Origin: Eubacterium sp. AB3007
GTDB taxonomy: Bacteria; Bacillota; Clostridia; Peptostreptococcales; Anaerovoracaceae
DNA length: 64,000 bases
Direction: 5' to 3'
NCBI RefSeq assembly: GCF_000688015.1
Contig: NZ_JIAD01000001.1
Coordinates: forward strand, 2,108,001 to 2,172,000
Shown here: positions 25,632 through 34,529 of the stretch, piece by piece
How the letters are laid out: each line of letters opens with the position of its first letter
Position numbering within the stretch: the stretch's first letter is position 1
Position numbers and translations under genes: made by a program
The notes under the pieces: generated by a model
What the model was told of the DNA's origin: nothing
Database searches by the model: none
The model's input: the letters and a program-made list of their open reading frames with translations, nothing else

Positions 25632-26597
25632 ATGGACAAGAAAAAGACAACTAAAGAGAAAGACGTCAATTACGCACGGTGGGGATACATATTTATAGCG
25701 CCATTTTTCATTGTTTTCTTTGTATTTCAGTTCATCCCGCTCGTGCAGACGATCTATTACAGTTTCTTCGAATACTACCGCTCCGGGCTGACGATCATCG
25801 GGCCGAATCCGGTGGGACTAGAGAACTACCGGATGCTGTTTAACAGTGATTTTCTGGGCTATGCGGGGAACACGGTGATCATGTGGCTTGCCGGGTTCAT
25901 ACCCCAGATCATCATCTCACTGTTGCTGGCGGCCTGGTTTACGGACGTGCGTATGCGGCTGCGGGGGACGCAGTTCTTTAAGGTAGTCATCTACATGCCG
26001 AACCTTATCATGGCCTCGGCGTTCTCCATGCTGTTCTTCGCCCTGTTCTCTGACAACGGACCGGTGAACTCTTTTCTGGTGTCGGCGGGGATTCTGGATC
26101 ACGGATTCCGGTTCCTTTCCTCCGTCAGCGGAACCAGAGGGCTGGTAGCTCTCATGAATTTCCTGATGTGGTTTGGTAATACGACCATATTGCTGATGGC
26201 GGCTGTCATGGGCATCAGTCCAACGATGTTTGAAGCTGCGGAACTGGATGGATGTTCGCCCAGACAGATATTCTTCCGCATCACATTGCCCATGATTCGA
26301 CCAATCCTGGTCTATGTGGTGATTACCTCCATGATCGGCGGTCTGCAGATGTTCGATGTGCCGCAGATCTTGACCAACGGGAGAGGCACACCGAACAGAA
26401 GCGCTACCACTCTGATCATGTTCCTGAACAACCATCTGTTCAGCAAGAACTACGGAATGGCAGGAGCGATCTCGGTGATCCTGTTCATCATCAGCGCCAT
26501 CCTTTGTCTGGTGGTCTATTTTACGCTGAACACGGATGACAGCAGCAGGAGAAAAAAGAAAAAACGTGCTAGAGCTGCCAGAAAGGAGGTGGCATAA
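25632..26597 (+). CDS. Sugar ABC transporter permease, MalF-type
   Basis: 321 residues from the ATG at 25632, preceded by AGGAGGTTCC; a start ten codons upstream lacks a ribosome site. It has six membrane helices, the first being FIAPFFIVFFVFQFIPLVQ. The EAA loop with EAAELDGCSPRQIFFRITLP contacts the ATPase. The tail is highly basic (RRKKKKRARAARKE). Its stop overlaps the next ATG by one base. Confidence 0.93.
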   Translation: MDKKKTTKEKDVNYARWGYIFIAPFFIVFFVFQFIPLVQTIYYSFFEYYRSGLTIIGPNPVGLENYRMLFNSDFLGYAGNTVIMWLAGFIPQIIISLLLAAWFTDVRMRLRGTQFFKVVIYMPNLIMASAFSMLFFALFSDNGPVNSFLVSAGILDHGFRFLSSVSGTRGLVALMNFLMWFGNTTILLMAAVMGISPTMFEAAELDGCSPRQIFFRITLPMIRPILVYVVITSMIGGLQMFDVPQILTNGRGTPNRSATTLIMFLNNHLFSKNYGMAGAISVILFIISAILCLVVYFTLNTDDSSRRKKKKRARAARKEVA

Positions 26598-27439
26598 TGG
26601 ACAGGGATACATCCAGAGTGAGAACCGGAATCGCGTACTTCGTTCTGATCGTACTGACCTTCCTGTGCCTGTTCTTCTTTTTCATCCTGTTGATCAACTG
26701 CACCAGGAGCCATAACCAGATTCAGGCCGGATTCTCTTTCCTGCCAGGACACTCCTTCGCTGACAATCTGAGCCATGTGCTCAATGACGCCAAGCTGCCG
26801 GTACTTTCCGGCATCAAGAACAGCCTGATCGTGTCCGGCTGCTGTGCGGCACTGTCCACCTATTTCTCGGCACTGACCGCCTACGGACTTTATGCGTATG
26901 ATTTCAAACTGAAGAGGCCTGCGTTCGTATTCATCATGCTGATTCTGGTCATGCCGACCCAGGTATCGGCTATGGGCTTCATCAACCTGATCACCAAAAT
27001 GGGTATGATCAACACACTGTATCCGCTGATCATCCCCTCCGTGGCGGCACCGGCTGTCTTCTACTTCATGTACAGTTACATGCAATCCAGCCTTCCGCTG
27101 GACCTGGTGGAAGCAGCCAGGATGGACGGCTGCAGTGAGATCGGGACGTTTAACAGGATCGTCATCCCCATCATGAAACCGGCACTGGCCGTGCAGGCGA
27201 TCTTCACCTTTGTGACCAACTGGAACAACTACTTCCTACCGGCACTGATCCTGCAGGACAACAGCAAGCGGACATTGCCGATCCTCATCGCCTCGCTGCG
27301 CAGTGCGGATTTCCTGAAGTTCGACATGGGGAAGGTGTACATGCTGATCACCATCGCCATCGTGCCAATCATCATCGTCTACATCGCACTGTCCAGGTAC
27401 ATCGTCGCAGGTGTAGCACTGGGTGGTGTCAAAGAATAA
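26597..27439 (+). CDS. Sugar ABC transporter permease, MalG-type
   Basis: 280 residues and six predicted helices. The EAA loop reads LVEAARMDGCSEIGTFNRIV and is followed by an FVTNWNNYFLPALIL helix. It forms the heterodimeric channel with the MalF-type permease. The TAATG overlap indicates translational coupling. Confidence 0.93.
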   Translation: MDRDTSRVRTGIAYFVLIVLTFLCLFFFFILLINCTRSHNQIQAGFSFLPGHSFADNLSHVLNDAKLPVLSGIKNSLIVSGCCAALSTYFSALTAYGLYAYDFKLKRPAFVFIMLILVMPTQVSAMGFINLITKMGMINTLYPLIIPSVAAPAVFYFMYSYMQSSLPLDLVEAARMDGCSEIGTFNRIVIPIMKPALAVQAIFTFVTNWNNYFLPALILQDNSKRTLPILIASLRSADFLKFDMGKVYMLITIAIVPIIIVYIALSRYIVAGVALGGVKE

Positions 27440-27459
27440 AACAGACAAGGAGAAGTGAC

Positions 27460-28548
27460 ATGGCTGGAATCACATTTAAAAATGTAGTGAAAACATATGA
27501 CAACGGAGTGACGGTCATTCCGGATCTGAATCTGGAGATCAAGGACAAGGAGTTCGTGGTATTGGTGGGGCCTTCCGGCTGCGGCAAGTCCACCACGCTT
27601 CGCATGATTGCCGGATTGGAAACGATCACTGAAGGCGATCTCTACCTGGGAGACAAGCGTATGAACGCGATTCCGCCCAAGAACAGGGACATCGCCATGG
27701 TATTCCAGAGTTATGCCCTGTACCCGCATATGACCGTCTATAAGAACATGGCCTTTGCATTGGCCATGAAGAAGACCCCCAAGGCGGAGATCGAGAAGAA
27801 GGTCCGCTGGGCGGCGGATATCCTTGGGCTGACGGACTATCTGGATCGGAAACCGAAGGAACTGTCCGGTGGACAGCGTCAGCGTGTGGCGCTTGGGAGA
27901 GCCATGGTCCGTGACCCGGAGGTGTTCCTTCTGGACGAACCGCTGTCCAATCTGGATGCCAAACTGAGAACGGAGATGCGCAGCCAGATCTCTCTGCTGC
28001 ACAAGCGGCTGGGTACCACCTTTGTCTATGTTACCCATGACCAGACCGAGGCCATGACCATGGGCGACAGGATCTGCGTCATGAAAGACGGTCTGATTCA
28101 GCAGTATGATATCCCACAGACACTGTACGATAAGCCGGCGAATCTCTTTGTGGCGGGATTCATCGGTTCTCCGCAGATGAACTTTGTGAATGCGCAGGTC
28201 CTGAAGACGGAGAAAGGCTACGCTCTCCGGTTCGGAGATGTCAGTGTACCTGTGGACAAAGCCGAGCTGGCGCCCTATGTGGGCAAGGACGTGATTCTGG
28301 GCGTGCGTCCGGAACATCTGCACGCAGAGGCCTCTTATCAGACATCCGGTAACACGTTGAAGGTTCACATCAACCTCAGCGAGATGATGGGCTCGGAGAC
28401 CTTCCTGCACTTCGACTACGCCGGTGCCAAGATGATCGCCAAGGTAGCCACCAAGGCCCTTACGCCGGGGGAGGCCGATATCACCTTGGCTCTGGAGATA
28501 GACGAGATCCACCTTTTCGACAAGGAGACAGAACTGTCTATTCTTTAA
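27460..28548 (+). CDS. Sugar ABC transporter ATPase, MsmK/UgpC-type
   Basis: 362 residues. Walker A GPSGCGKSTT, Q-loop VFQSYALYPHMTV, signature LSGGQRQRVALGRA, Walker B VFLLDEPLSNLDAKLR and switch H in YVTHDQTEAMTMGDR are all intact. A C-terminal MOI-type regulatory domain (about 235-362) includes GVRPEHLHAE. It energises the beta-glucoside importer. It may also serve other CUT1 importers, as MsmK does elsewhere. Last gene of the operon. Confidence 0.94.
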   Translation: MAGITFKNVVKTYDNGVTVIPDLNLEIKDKEFVVLVGPSGCGKSTTLRMIAGLETITEGDLYLGDKRMNAIPPKNRDIAMVFQSYALYPHMTVYKNMAFALAMKKTPKAEIEKKVRWAADILGLTDYLDRKPKELSGGQRQRVALGRAMVRDPEVFLLDEPLSNLDAKLRTEMRSQISLLHKRLGTTFVYVTHDQTEAMTMGDRICVMKDGLIQQYDIPQTLYDKPANLFVAGFIGSPQMNFVNAQVLKTEKGYALRFGDVSVPVDKAELAPYVGKDVILGVRPEHLHAEASYQTSGNTLKVHINLSEMMGSETFLHFDYAGAKMIAKVATKALTPGEADITLALEIDEIHLFDKETELSIL

Positions 28549-28633
28549 AAGGGCGGTTGCCCCAGATAGAAAATGAAAGATATTCTATCTCTCAAGCACA
28601 CCACACAGGGCTCTTGGGAATAGATCTTCTGAT

Positions 28634-28668
28634 AACAGCACTTCTGGATACAGAGATGCTGTTTTTTT
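28634..28668 (+). terminator. Terminator of the sugar transporter operon
   Basis: AACAGCA ... TGCTGTTTTTTT stem with T7 tail. A second hairpin, AGATAGAA ... TTCTATCT (28566-28592), precedes it. The 218-bp gap otherwise holds only the promoter at 28702. Confidence 0.75.
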
Positions 28669-28701
28669 GCGAACAAAAGTTCTTTTTTGGGGCCGTTCGT
28701 A

Positions 28702-28730
28702 TTTACAGTTTTTCCTCAATATGCTATCAT
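28702..28730 (+). promoter_or_regulatory. Promoter of the TerB/ATPase/helicase operon
   Basis: TTTACA (28702-28707), 17-bp spacer, TATCAT (28725-28730) with an extended TGC before it. Confidence 0.65.
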
Positions 28731-28766
28731 GAATAATAGTTATTTCGGCTGTAGCAGGAGGCTGGC

Positions 28767-30284
28767 ATGCGTCTGATCGATCTTTCCGCATTTGACGCGG
28801 AGCGCGAGGAACAACTGAATAGCCAGAGGTCGACCCCCGGAGCAAGGGTCACGGCTTCCTCCGAGCTCCCCCTCCCGGAGGAGATCCGCCAGATGCGCCG
28901 GCTCTATGAGCCCGGGGATGCGTCTCTTCCCCGCAAGTGCAGGAACTTTTATCTGCAGGGAAAGTTCATGGAGAACTACGAGGACATTGTGGTCTTTGAC
29001 GGGGCGAAGCCTCGCTATCTGCCTGCCTATCACGATCTGACGTTGCGTGAACTGAGGGGGTATTTCACCTGGCGGAAGGAGATCCGGAAGGGGAACTACC
29101 GGGTAGCAGGCAACACCATGGCGATGATTTACCTGTACGAGCTTGTGAATGGGATCGGCACAGCTTCCCCGGAGGAGAGCCTGCAGAAGATGCGGGAGTT
29201 CGAGGAGCACTACATCAACATGGGATCAGGAAGCGAGGGGCTGCGTGCCAATCTCCGCAAGTGGATGCTGGGCGTCGTTGTGGTGAACGGATTGCCCCCT
29301 CAGGAGGCCTGGGAATGCCTGGATGAGGAGAGCCGCAAGCATGACGAGGCGCTGCTGGCACTGCTGCATCCTGAGGACCACTCTGACGAGGAGGTGTTTC
29401 GGGGACTTTGTTTCCTGGGGGATCCCAAGTTGCCGCAGTCCTCCTTGCTGAAGAAGCTGGGAGAGGAAGCCCGTCCTCTGTTCGCCAGAGTGTGGCGGTA
29501 CGCTGTTGAACAATCGGCCCAGGAAGAGAAGGATCTGTTTGCCTATTACTTCGGAAAACCGCAGACCTACCGATGGTATCCTCTCGGAAATGCTTTGTAC
29601 TACGACAGGCTGGCGCCGGAACCCAGGCCGTGCATCGTGAACGATTGCCGGAAGTACTTTAACCGGCGCGGCGTGTGGTACCAGACCGGATATCCCCTGA
29701 TGTATTATGACAGAAAGAAACTGAAGGGCTTCCTCCGAGAGGTGGACAGGCTCCTGCGTAAGTACCTGCAGTTTGGACATCCACTGACGCCCAAGCTGGA
29801 TTATGCCTGGACCTGGCCTTATATCGAGGGTGCCATCGAGGAAGACAGACAGGAGAAGATCGAGGCTGCAAGACCCAAGGTGACCATTCATTTCGATGAT
29901 CTGGAGAAGATCCGTCAGGATGCCTCGGTAACACGGGACAGTCTCCTGACAGAAGAGGAACTGGAGGAGAGCGAGACCCCGGCGCTGCCGGAAGAGATGC
30001 CACAGCCAGCTCTGCCTCAGGGCTTTGTGCGCCCGATCGGGGCAGAACCGGATATCTCCCTGAATCCCCTCCACCTGCAGGTGCTCCGGGCCTTGCTTGC
30101 CAGAAGGCCCGTGGAGGACATGATTGCGGCGGAACATGGGATGCCCGAGGTGATTACGGACGCCGTGAACGAGGCTTTGTTCGACGAGATCGGGGATACG
30201 GCTCTGGAGTGTGAGGGCGGGAGCATCCGCCTCGTTGAGGATTACCGGGAGGATGTGGCCCGGCTCGTAGGAGGTATGGAATGA
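28767..30284 (+). CDS. TerB_N / TerB_C domain protein
   Basis: 505 residues. The TerB_N region (about 60-280) is recognised from RYLPAYHDLTLRELRGYFTW, followed by a run ending YLYELVNGIG. The TerB_C region (about 370-500) has HFDDLEKIRQDASVTRDSLL and NPLHLQVLRALL. TerB-type domains occur in stress and phage-resistance gene clusters, and TerB_N/TerB_C proteins are known next to P-loop ATPases and helicases in predicted DNA-processing modules. No catalytic motif is evident, so a scaffold or adaptor role is inferred. AGGAGG precedes the start. It overlaps the next gene by four bases. Confidence 0.88.
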   Translation: MRLIDLSAFDAEREEQLNSQRSTPGARVTASSELPLPEEIRQMRRLYEPGDASLPRKCRNFYLQGKFMENYEDIVVFDGAKPRYLPAYHDLTLRELRGYFTWRKEIRKGNYRVAGNTMAMIYLYELVNGIGTASPEESLQKMREFEEHYINMGSGSEGLRANLRKWMLGVVVVNGLPPQEAWECLDEESRKHDEALLALLHPEDHSDEEVFRGLCFLGDPKLPQSSLLKKLGEEARPLFARVWRYAVEQSAQEEKDLFAYYFGKPQTYRWYPLGNALYYDRLAPEPRPCIVNDCRKYFNRRGVWYQTGYPLMYYDRKKLKGFLREVDRLLRKYLQFGHPLTPKLDYAWTWPYIEGAIEEDRQEKIEAARPKVTIHFDDLEKIRQDASVTRDSLLTEEELEESETPALPEEMPQPALPQGFVRPIGAEPDISLNPLHLQVLRALLARRPVEDMIAAEHGMPEVITDAVNEALFDEIGDTALECEGGSIRLVEDYREDVARLVGGME

Positions 30285-31612
30285 GCGAACCAAATAGAAG
30301 AGTCCCGCGCCGAATTGCCCGGACGGTGATCAACTCCCTGAAGGGAGGGGTGGTCCCCAGGATCGGGCTTCCCTACATTACCGTAGGTCGGAAGAACGAG
30401 ATCCAGGCACTGCTCCATGACGTGGACATCATTGCGGAGGGAGGGGCTTCCTTCCGCTTTATCGTGGGTAGATATGGGTCTGGAAAGAGTTTTCTGCTAC
30501 AAACGATCCGAGGTTATGTGATGGACCGGGGGTTCATCGTGGCGGATGCGGATCTGTCGCCGGAGAGGCGGCTGCAGGGATCCAGAGGACAGGGACTGGC
30601 TACCTACCGGGAACTGATCGGCAATCTGGCTACCAAGACCAAACCAGAAGGAGGGGCGTTGTCCCTGATCCTGGACCGGTGGATCAGTGGTGTGCAGAGT
30701 GAGGCTGCCAGTGAGAGCGGCCTGATACCTGGAGACCCGGCGCTTACTCCCCTGGTAGACGAGAAGATCCTGCGGGTCACGACCTCCGTCAGCGAGATGG
30801 TCCACGGGTATGAGTTCGCCCGGCTCCTGACAGCGTATTACCACGCCTATGTGGAAGGCGATGAGGAGACCAAGTCCAGGGTGGGGCGCTGGTTCCGCGG
30901 CGAGTACCACCTGAAGAGGGAGGCGAAGGAGGAACTGGGGGTGAACATCGTCATCACCGATGATGACTGGTACGACTACCTCAAGCTGTTTGCGGTGTTC
31001 TTTAGGATGGCTGGATACGCCGGGATGATGATCATGATCGATGAGTTGGTGAATATATTCAAGATCCCCAACTCAATCACTCGTCAGTACAACTACGAGA
31101 AGATCCTGACAATGTACAACGACACCCTGCAGGGGAAGGCGCGGTATCTGGGGATCATCATGGGTTCTACCCCTCAGGCATTGGAGGATAAGCGCCGGGG
31201 GATCTACAGCTACGAGGCACTGCGTTCCCGTCTGTCGGAGGGACGGTTCTCCCGGCCGGGAGCACGGGATCTTCTGGCTCCGGTGATCAGGCTGGAAGCT
31301 CTGAATGCTGATGAGATGCTGGTGCTCTGCGAGAAACTGGCGGCGATGCATGCGGGGCTCTACGAGTATGAGCAGCGCATCACCACCGGTGAGCTGGCGG
31401 CGTTTATCAAGCTGGAGTACGAGCGTATCGGCGCCGATCGGAATATCACGCCGAGAGAGGTGATCCGGGATTTTATTGAGCTTCTGGATCTGCAGTACCA
31501 GAACCCGGCGCTGACGCTGGAGGCCCTGATGGAGGGGGACGAGTTCACCTATGCCAGATCAGAGGCTGTCTCAGACAAAGCCGACGCTGCTTATGCGGAG
31601 TTTACCATCTGA
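30281..31612 (+). CDS. P-loop ATPase of the BrxD/DUF2791 family
   Basis: 443 residues. Walker A is FIVGRYGSGKSFLLQ (about residue 65), and the family-specific segment GFIVADADLSPERRLQGS follows. A Walker B-like MMIMIDELVNIF lies near residue 250, with a sensor region ARYLGIIMGSTPQALED. This family is called BrxD in BREX clusters and is also found beside TerB_N and helicase genes outside BREX. It probably hydrolyses ATP on DNA in a complex with its two neighbours. ATGA overlap with the TerB gene and a 19-bp gap to the helicase indicate one operon. Confidence 0.86.
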   Translation: MSEPNRRVPRRIARTVINSLKGGVVPRIGLPYITVGRKNEIQALLHDVDIIAEGGASFRFIVGRYGSGKSFLLQTIRGYVMDRGFIVADADLSPERRLQGSRGQGLATYRELIGNLATKTKPEGGALSLILDRWISGVQSEAASESGLIPGDPALTPLVDEKILRVTTSVSEMVHGYEFARLLTAYYHAYVEGDEETKSRVGRWFRGEYHLKREAKEELGVNIVITDDDWYDYLKLFAVFFRMAGYAGMMIMIDELVNIFKIPNSITRQYNYEKILTMYNDTLQGKARYLGIIMGSTPQALEDKRRGIYSYEALRSRLSEGRFSRPGARDLLAPVIRLEALNADEMLVLCEKLAAMHAGLYEYEQRITTGELAAFIKLEYERIGADRNITPREVIRDFIELLDLQYQNPALTLEALMEGDEFTYARSEAVSDKADAAYAEFTI

Positions 31613-31630
31613 GGTCTGTGAGGAGAGAGT

Positions 31631-33862
31631 ATGGAAGTGTTTGATCGATATGCGCCGTTTATACAGGACTATATATATCGTTCTGGATGGGAATCTCTGC
31701 GGGCTGTGCAGAATGCCGCCGGAGAGGCGATTTTCGGCACCGACGAGAACGTGCTCCTGACCGCCTCCACAGCTTCCGGGAAGACGGAGGCCGCGTTCTT
31801 TCCCATCCTTAGTCTTCTGGAGGAGGATCCCTCCTCTTCTGTTGGCGTACTGTATATCGCCCCACTGAAGGCACTGATCAACGACCAGTTCGGCCGACTG
31901 AATGAGCTATGCGAGGAGGAGGGAATCCCGGTGACCAGGTGGCACGGGGACGCACCCAGATCCCGGAAGCGAAAGCTCATGAAACACCCAGCAGGGATCC
32001 TGCAGATCACACCGGAATCCCTGGAGGCGCTGATGATCACCAGGCACATGGAGATTCCCTCCCTGTTCCACGACCTGCGGTTCATCGTGGTAGATGAGAT
32101 CCACTCCTTGCTGCGGGCGGACAGGGGTGGCCAGACATTCTGTCTGATCGAAAGGCTTTGTAAGCTGGCGGAGTGTGATCCTCGCCGGATCGGTCTCTCG
32201 GCGACCATAGGAAATCCCCGGAAAGCAGGAGAGTTTCTGGCGGCAGGCAGTCGCAGAGGCACGGTGATCCCGGCGTTTGACGGAGGCAAGGAAGTGTGGC
32301 GTCTGTCCATGGAGCATTTCTTTAATACAGGGCCTCAGGCGGACGAGGGGAAGAATGCTCCGGAGGGGGCGCTGGAGGTAGAGGAAGCTACCGACGATGC
32401 TCCCGCGGCGGCAGACCCGGGCATGGGATTTATCTTCGAGCATACAAGGGGGAAGAAGTGCCTGGTGTTCACCAACTCCAGGGAGGAGTGCGAGTCAGTA
32501 TGCCAGCATCTGCGGCAGTACTGCGAGGCGATGCATGAGCCGGACCGATTCCTGATCCACCATGGGAACCTGTCTGCCTCTTATAGGGAGAGTGCGGAGG
32601 AGGAAATGAAGGACGATGATTCACTGATGAGTGTCTGTGCCACCGCCACATTGGAGCTTGGCATTGACATCGGTCGGTTGGAGAGGGCTTTTCAAATCGA
32701 TGCTCCCTTTACGGTATCAGGGTTTCTGCAGCGCATGGGACGCACCGGCAGGAGGGGGGATCCACCGGAGATGTGGTTCGTTATGCGGGAGGATCACCCG
32801 GAGGCTCGGGCTATGCTCCCAGATATGATCCCCTGGTATCTGATCCAGGGGATCGCGCTGGTACAGTTGTATATAGAAGAACGGTTCGTGGAGCCGCCAA
32901 GGACGGAGAAACTGCCCTTCTCACTGCTCTACCACCAGACCATGAGCACCCTGGCTTCCTGTGGGGAGATGACCCCGGCAGAGCTGGCCTCCCGCGTGCT
33001 CCCATTGGCTGTCTTCCATCGGATCACCCAAGAGGATTACCGGATCCTACTGCGGCATCTGCTTGCGATCGATCACATCGACCGCACAGAAGGAGGCGGT
33101 CTGATCACCGGTATCACCGGGGAGAGGATCGTGAACAATTACAAGTTCTACGCAGTGTTCCAGGAGAACGTGGAGTATACGGTGCACGCCGGCTCGGAGC
33201 AGCTGGGAACCATCGTGAAACCACCGCCGGCGGGAGATAAGATCGCCATCGCTGGGCGTGTCTGGGTGGTGGAAGAGGTGGACCATCAACGTCACGAGGT
33301 TTACTGCACACTGGTAAAGGGGAATATTCCGGCCTACTTTGGGGATGTGGCCGGCGATATCCACACAAGGATCCTGGAAAGGATGTACCAGGTGCTGAAT
33401 GAGAAGGCCTCCTATCCCTATCTGATGCGCCACGCGGTGTGCCGTCTGGCGGAAGCCAGGGACACCTTCCACAAGGCGGGGATGGATGGCCGCCCGCTGA
33501 TCCATCTGGGAGGTAAGATGTGGGCCCTCTTTCCTTGGCTGGGGAGCTACGCTTTCCTGGCGCTGGAGCGCTTTCTGAAACTGAGGTGTGGTTCGCGGCT
33601 TCGACTGAAGGGACTGAGTCCCTGCCGGCCGTATTACATGCAGTTCACCATGCAGGTGAGCGAGGAGGAGTTCTATCGAATTCTGGCGGAAGAGGCAGCA
33701 GTAGAGTTCGATCCCATGGAGCTGGTGTACGAGGATGAGGTGCCGGTGTTCGAGAAGTACGACGAGTACGTTCCACCTGAGCTGGTTCGGAAGGGCTTTG
33801 CCTACGGCGTATTGGATATCAAGGGCATGAAGAAACGGGTGCTAAGCTGGAGTGAGAGATGA
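31631..33862 (+). CDS. Lhr/BrxHI-like DEAD/DEAH superfamily 2 helicase
   Basis: 743 residues. Motif I TASTASGKT, Ia APLKALINDQ, motif II VVDEIHS, motif III GLSATIGNP, motif IV CLVFTNSREECE, motif V TATLELGIDIG and motif VI QRMGRTGRRGDP are all present in order. An Lhr-type C-terminal region (about 430-743) follows. It is probably a DNA (or DNA/RNA) translocase. Its partners are the TerB and BrxD-like proteins. Its stop codon overlaps the mntP start (ATGA), so MntP translation is coupled to it. Confidence 0.9.
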   Translation: MEVFDRYAPFIQDYIYRSGWESLRAVQNAAGEAIFGTDENVLLTASTASGKTEAAFFPILSLLEEDPSSSVGVLYIAPLKALINDQFGRLNELCEEEGIPVTRWHGDAPRSRKRKLMKHPAGILQITPESLEALMITRHMEIPSLFHDLRFIVVDEIHSLLRADRGGQTFCLIERLCKLAECDPRRIGLSATIGNPRKAGEFLAAGSRRGTVIPAFDGGKEVWRLSMEHFFNTGPQADEGKNAPEGALEVEEATDDAPAAADPGMGFIFEHTRGKKCLVFTNSREECESVCQHLRQYCEAMHEPDRFLIHHGNLSASYRESAEEEMKDDDSLMSVCATATLELGIDIGRLERAFQIDAPFTVSGFLQRMGRTGRRGDPPEMWFVMREDHPEARAMLPDMIPWYLIQGIALVQLYIEERFVEPPRTEKLPFSLLYHQTMSTLASCGEMTPAELASRVLPLAVFHRITQEDYRILLRHLLAIDHIDRTEGGGLITGITGERIVNNYKFYAVFQENVEYTVHAGSEQLGTIVKPPPAGDKIAIAGRVWVVEEVDHQRHEVYCTLVKGNIPAYFGDVAGDIHTRILERMYQVLNEKASYPYLMRHAVCRLAEARDTFHKAGMDGRPLIHLGGKMWALFPWLGSYAFLALERFLKLRCGSRLRLKGLSPCRPYYMQFTMQVSEEEFYRILAEEAAVEFDPMELVYEDEVPVFEKYDEYVPPELVRKGFAYGVLDIKGMKKRVLSWSER

Positions 33863-34476
33863 TACGATTTCTGATACAGTCTGTTTTGCTGGGGGTGGGG
33901 CTGGCCATGGATGCTTTCTCTGTATCCATCGTCAACGGCCTGCGAGAGCCTCACATGAGAAGAAGAAAGCAGGTGCTGATCGCAGGCACGTTCGCATTCT
34001 TCCAGTTTTTCATGCCTGTGATCGGCTGGTTTTGTGTGCGTTCCATCACCGACGAGTTTCGAGCGTTCCAACATCTGGTGCCCTGGATCGCGCTGCTGCT
34101 CCTGCTGTATATAGGAGGGAAGATGCTCCTGGAGGGGGTCCGGGCTGCACGGCTGACCCCGGAGGAAAGGCGGGAGGCGCTGGAAGAGGAAGCAGCGGTG
34201 CCCAGGCTTGGCAAGCACACTCTGTTGCTGCAGGGGATCGCTACCTCCATCGACGCGCTTTCCGTTGGGTTTGCCATTGTCGGCTACAGCGCGGCTCGTG
34301 CCCTGTGCTGCGCACTTCTCATCGCCGCCGTGACGTATGTTATCTGTGCCGGTGGACTGCGGTTTGGCCGTCAGTTCGGTGAACGCCTGCAGGACAAAGC
34401 CAACCTTCTGGGGGGCATCGTGCTGATCGGCATTGGCCTCGAGATCTGGATACGGGGGATGCTGGGGATAGGATAG
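33859..34476 (+). CDS. mntP: Manganese efflux pump MntP
   Basis: 205 residues and about six membrane helices. There are two internally repeated halves, with the metal-binding aspartates in GLAMDAFSVSIVNGL (N-terminal half) and TSIDALSVGFAIVGY (C-terminal half), as in DUF204/MntP proteins. It exports Mn2+ from the cytosol. It starts inside the helicase stop codon, with no separate promoter seen. No yybP-ykoY type leader is visible in front of it. Co-expression with a helicase module is unusual. Confidence 0.9.
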   Translation: MIRFLIQSVLLGVGLAMDAFSVSIVNGLREPHMRRRKQVLIAGTFAFFQFFMPVIGWFCVRSITDEFRAFQHLVPWIALLLLLYIGGKMLLEGVRAARLTPEERREALEEEAAVPRLGKHTLLLQGIATSIDALSVGFAIVGYSAARALCCALLIAAVTYVICAGGLRFGRQFGERLQDKANLLGGIVLIGIGLEIWIRGMLGIG

Positions 34477-34500
34477 CGCCTTTCGGGAAGGTACGAAATA

Positions 34501-34509
34501 TGCTATAAT
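34501..34509 (+). promoter_or_regulatory. Extended -10 promoter of rarA
   Basis: TGCTATAAT with a poor -35 (TTTCGG at 34481). It gives a short leader containing GGAGTAGGA before the rarA ATG. Confidence 0.55.
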
Positions 34510-34529
34510 CATAGCATGGAGTAGGATAT

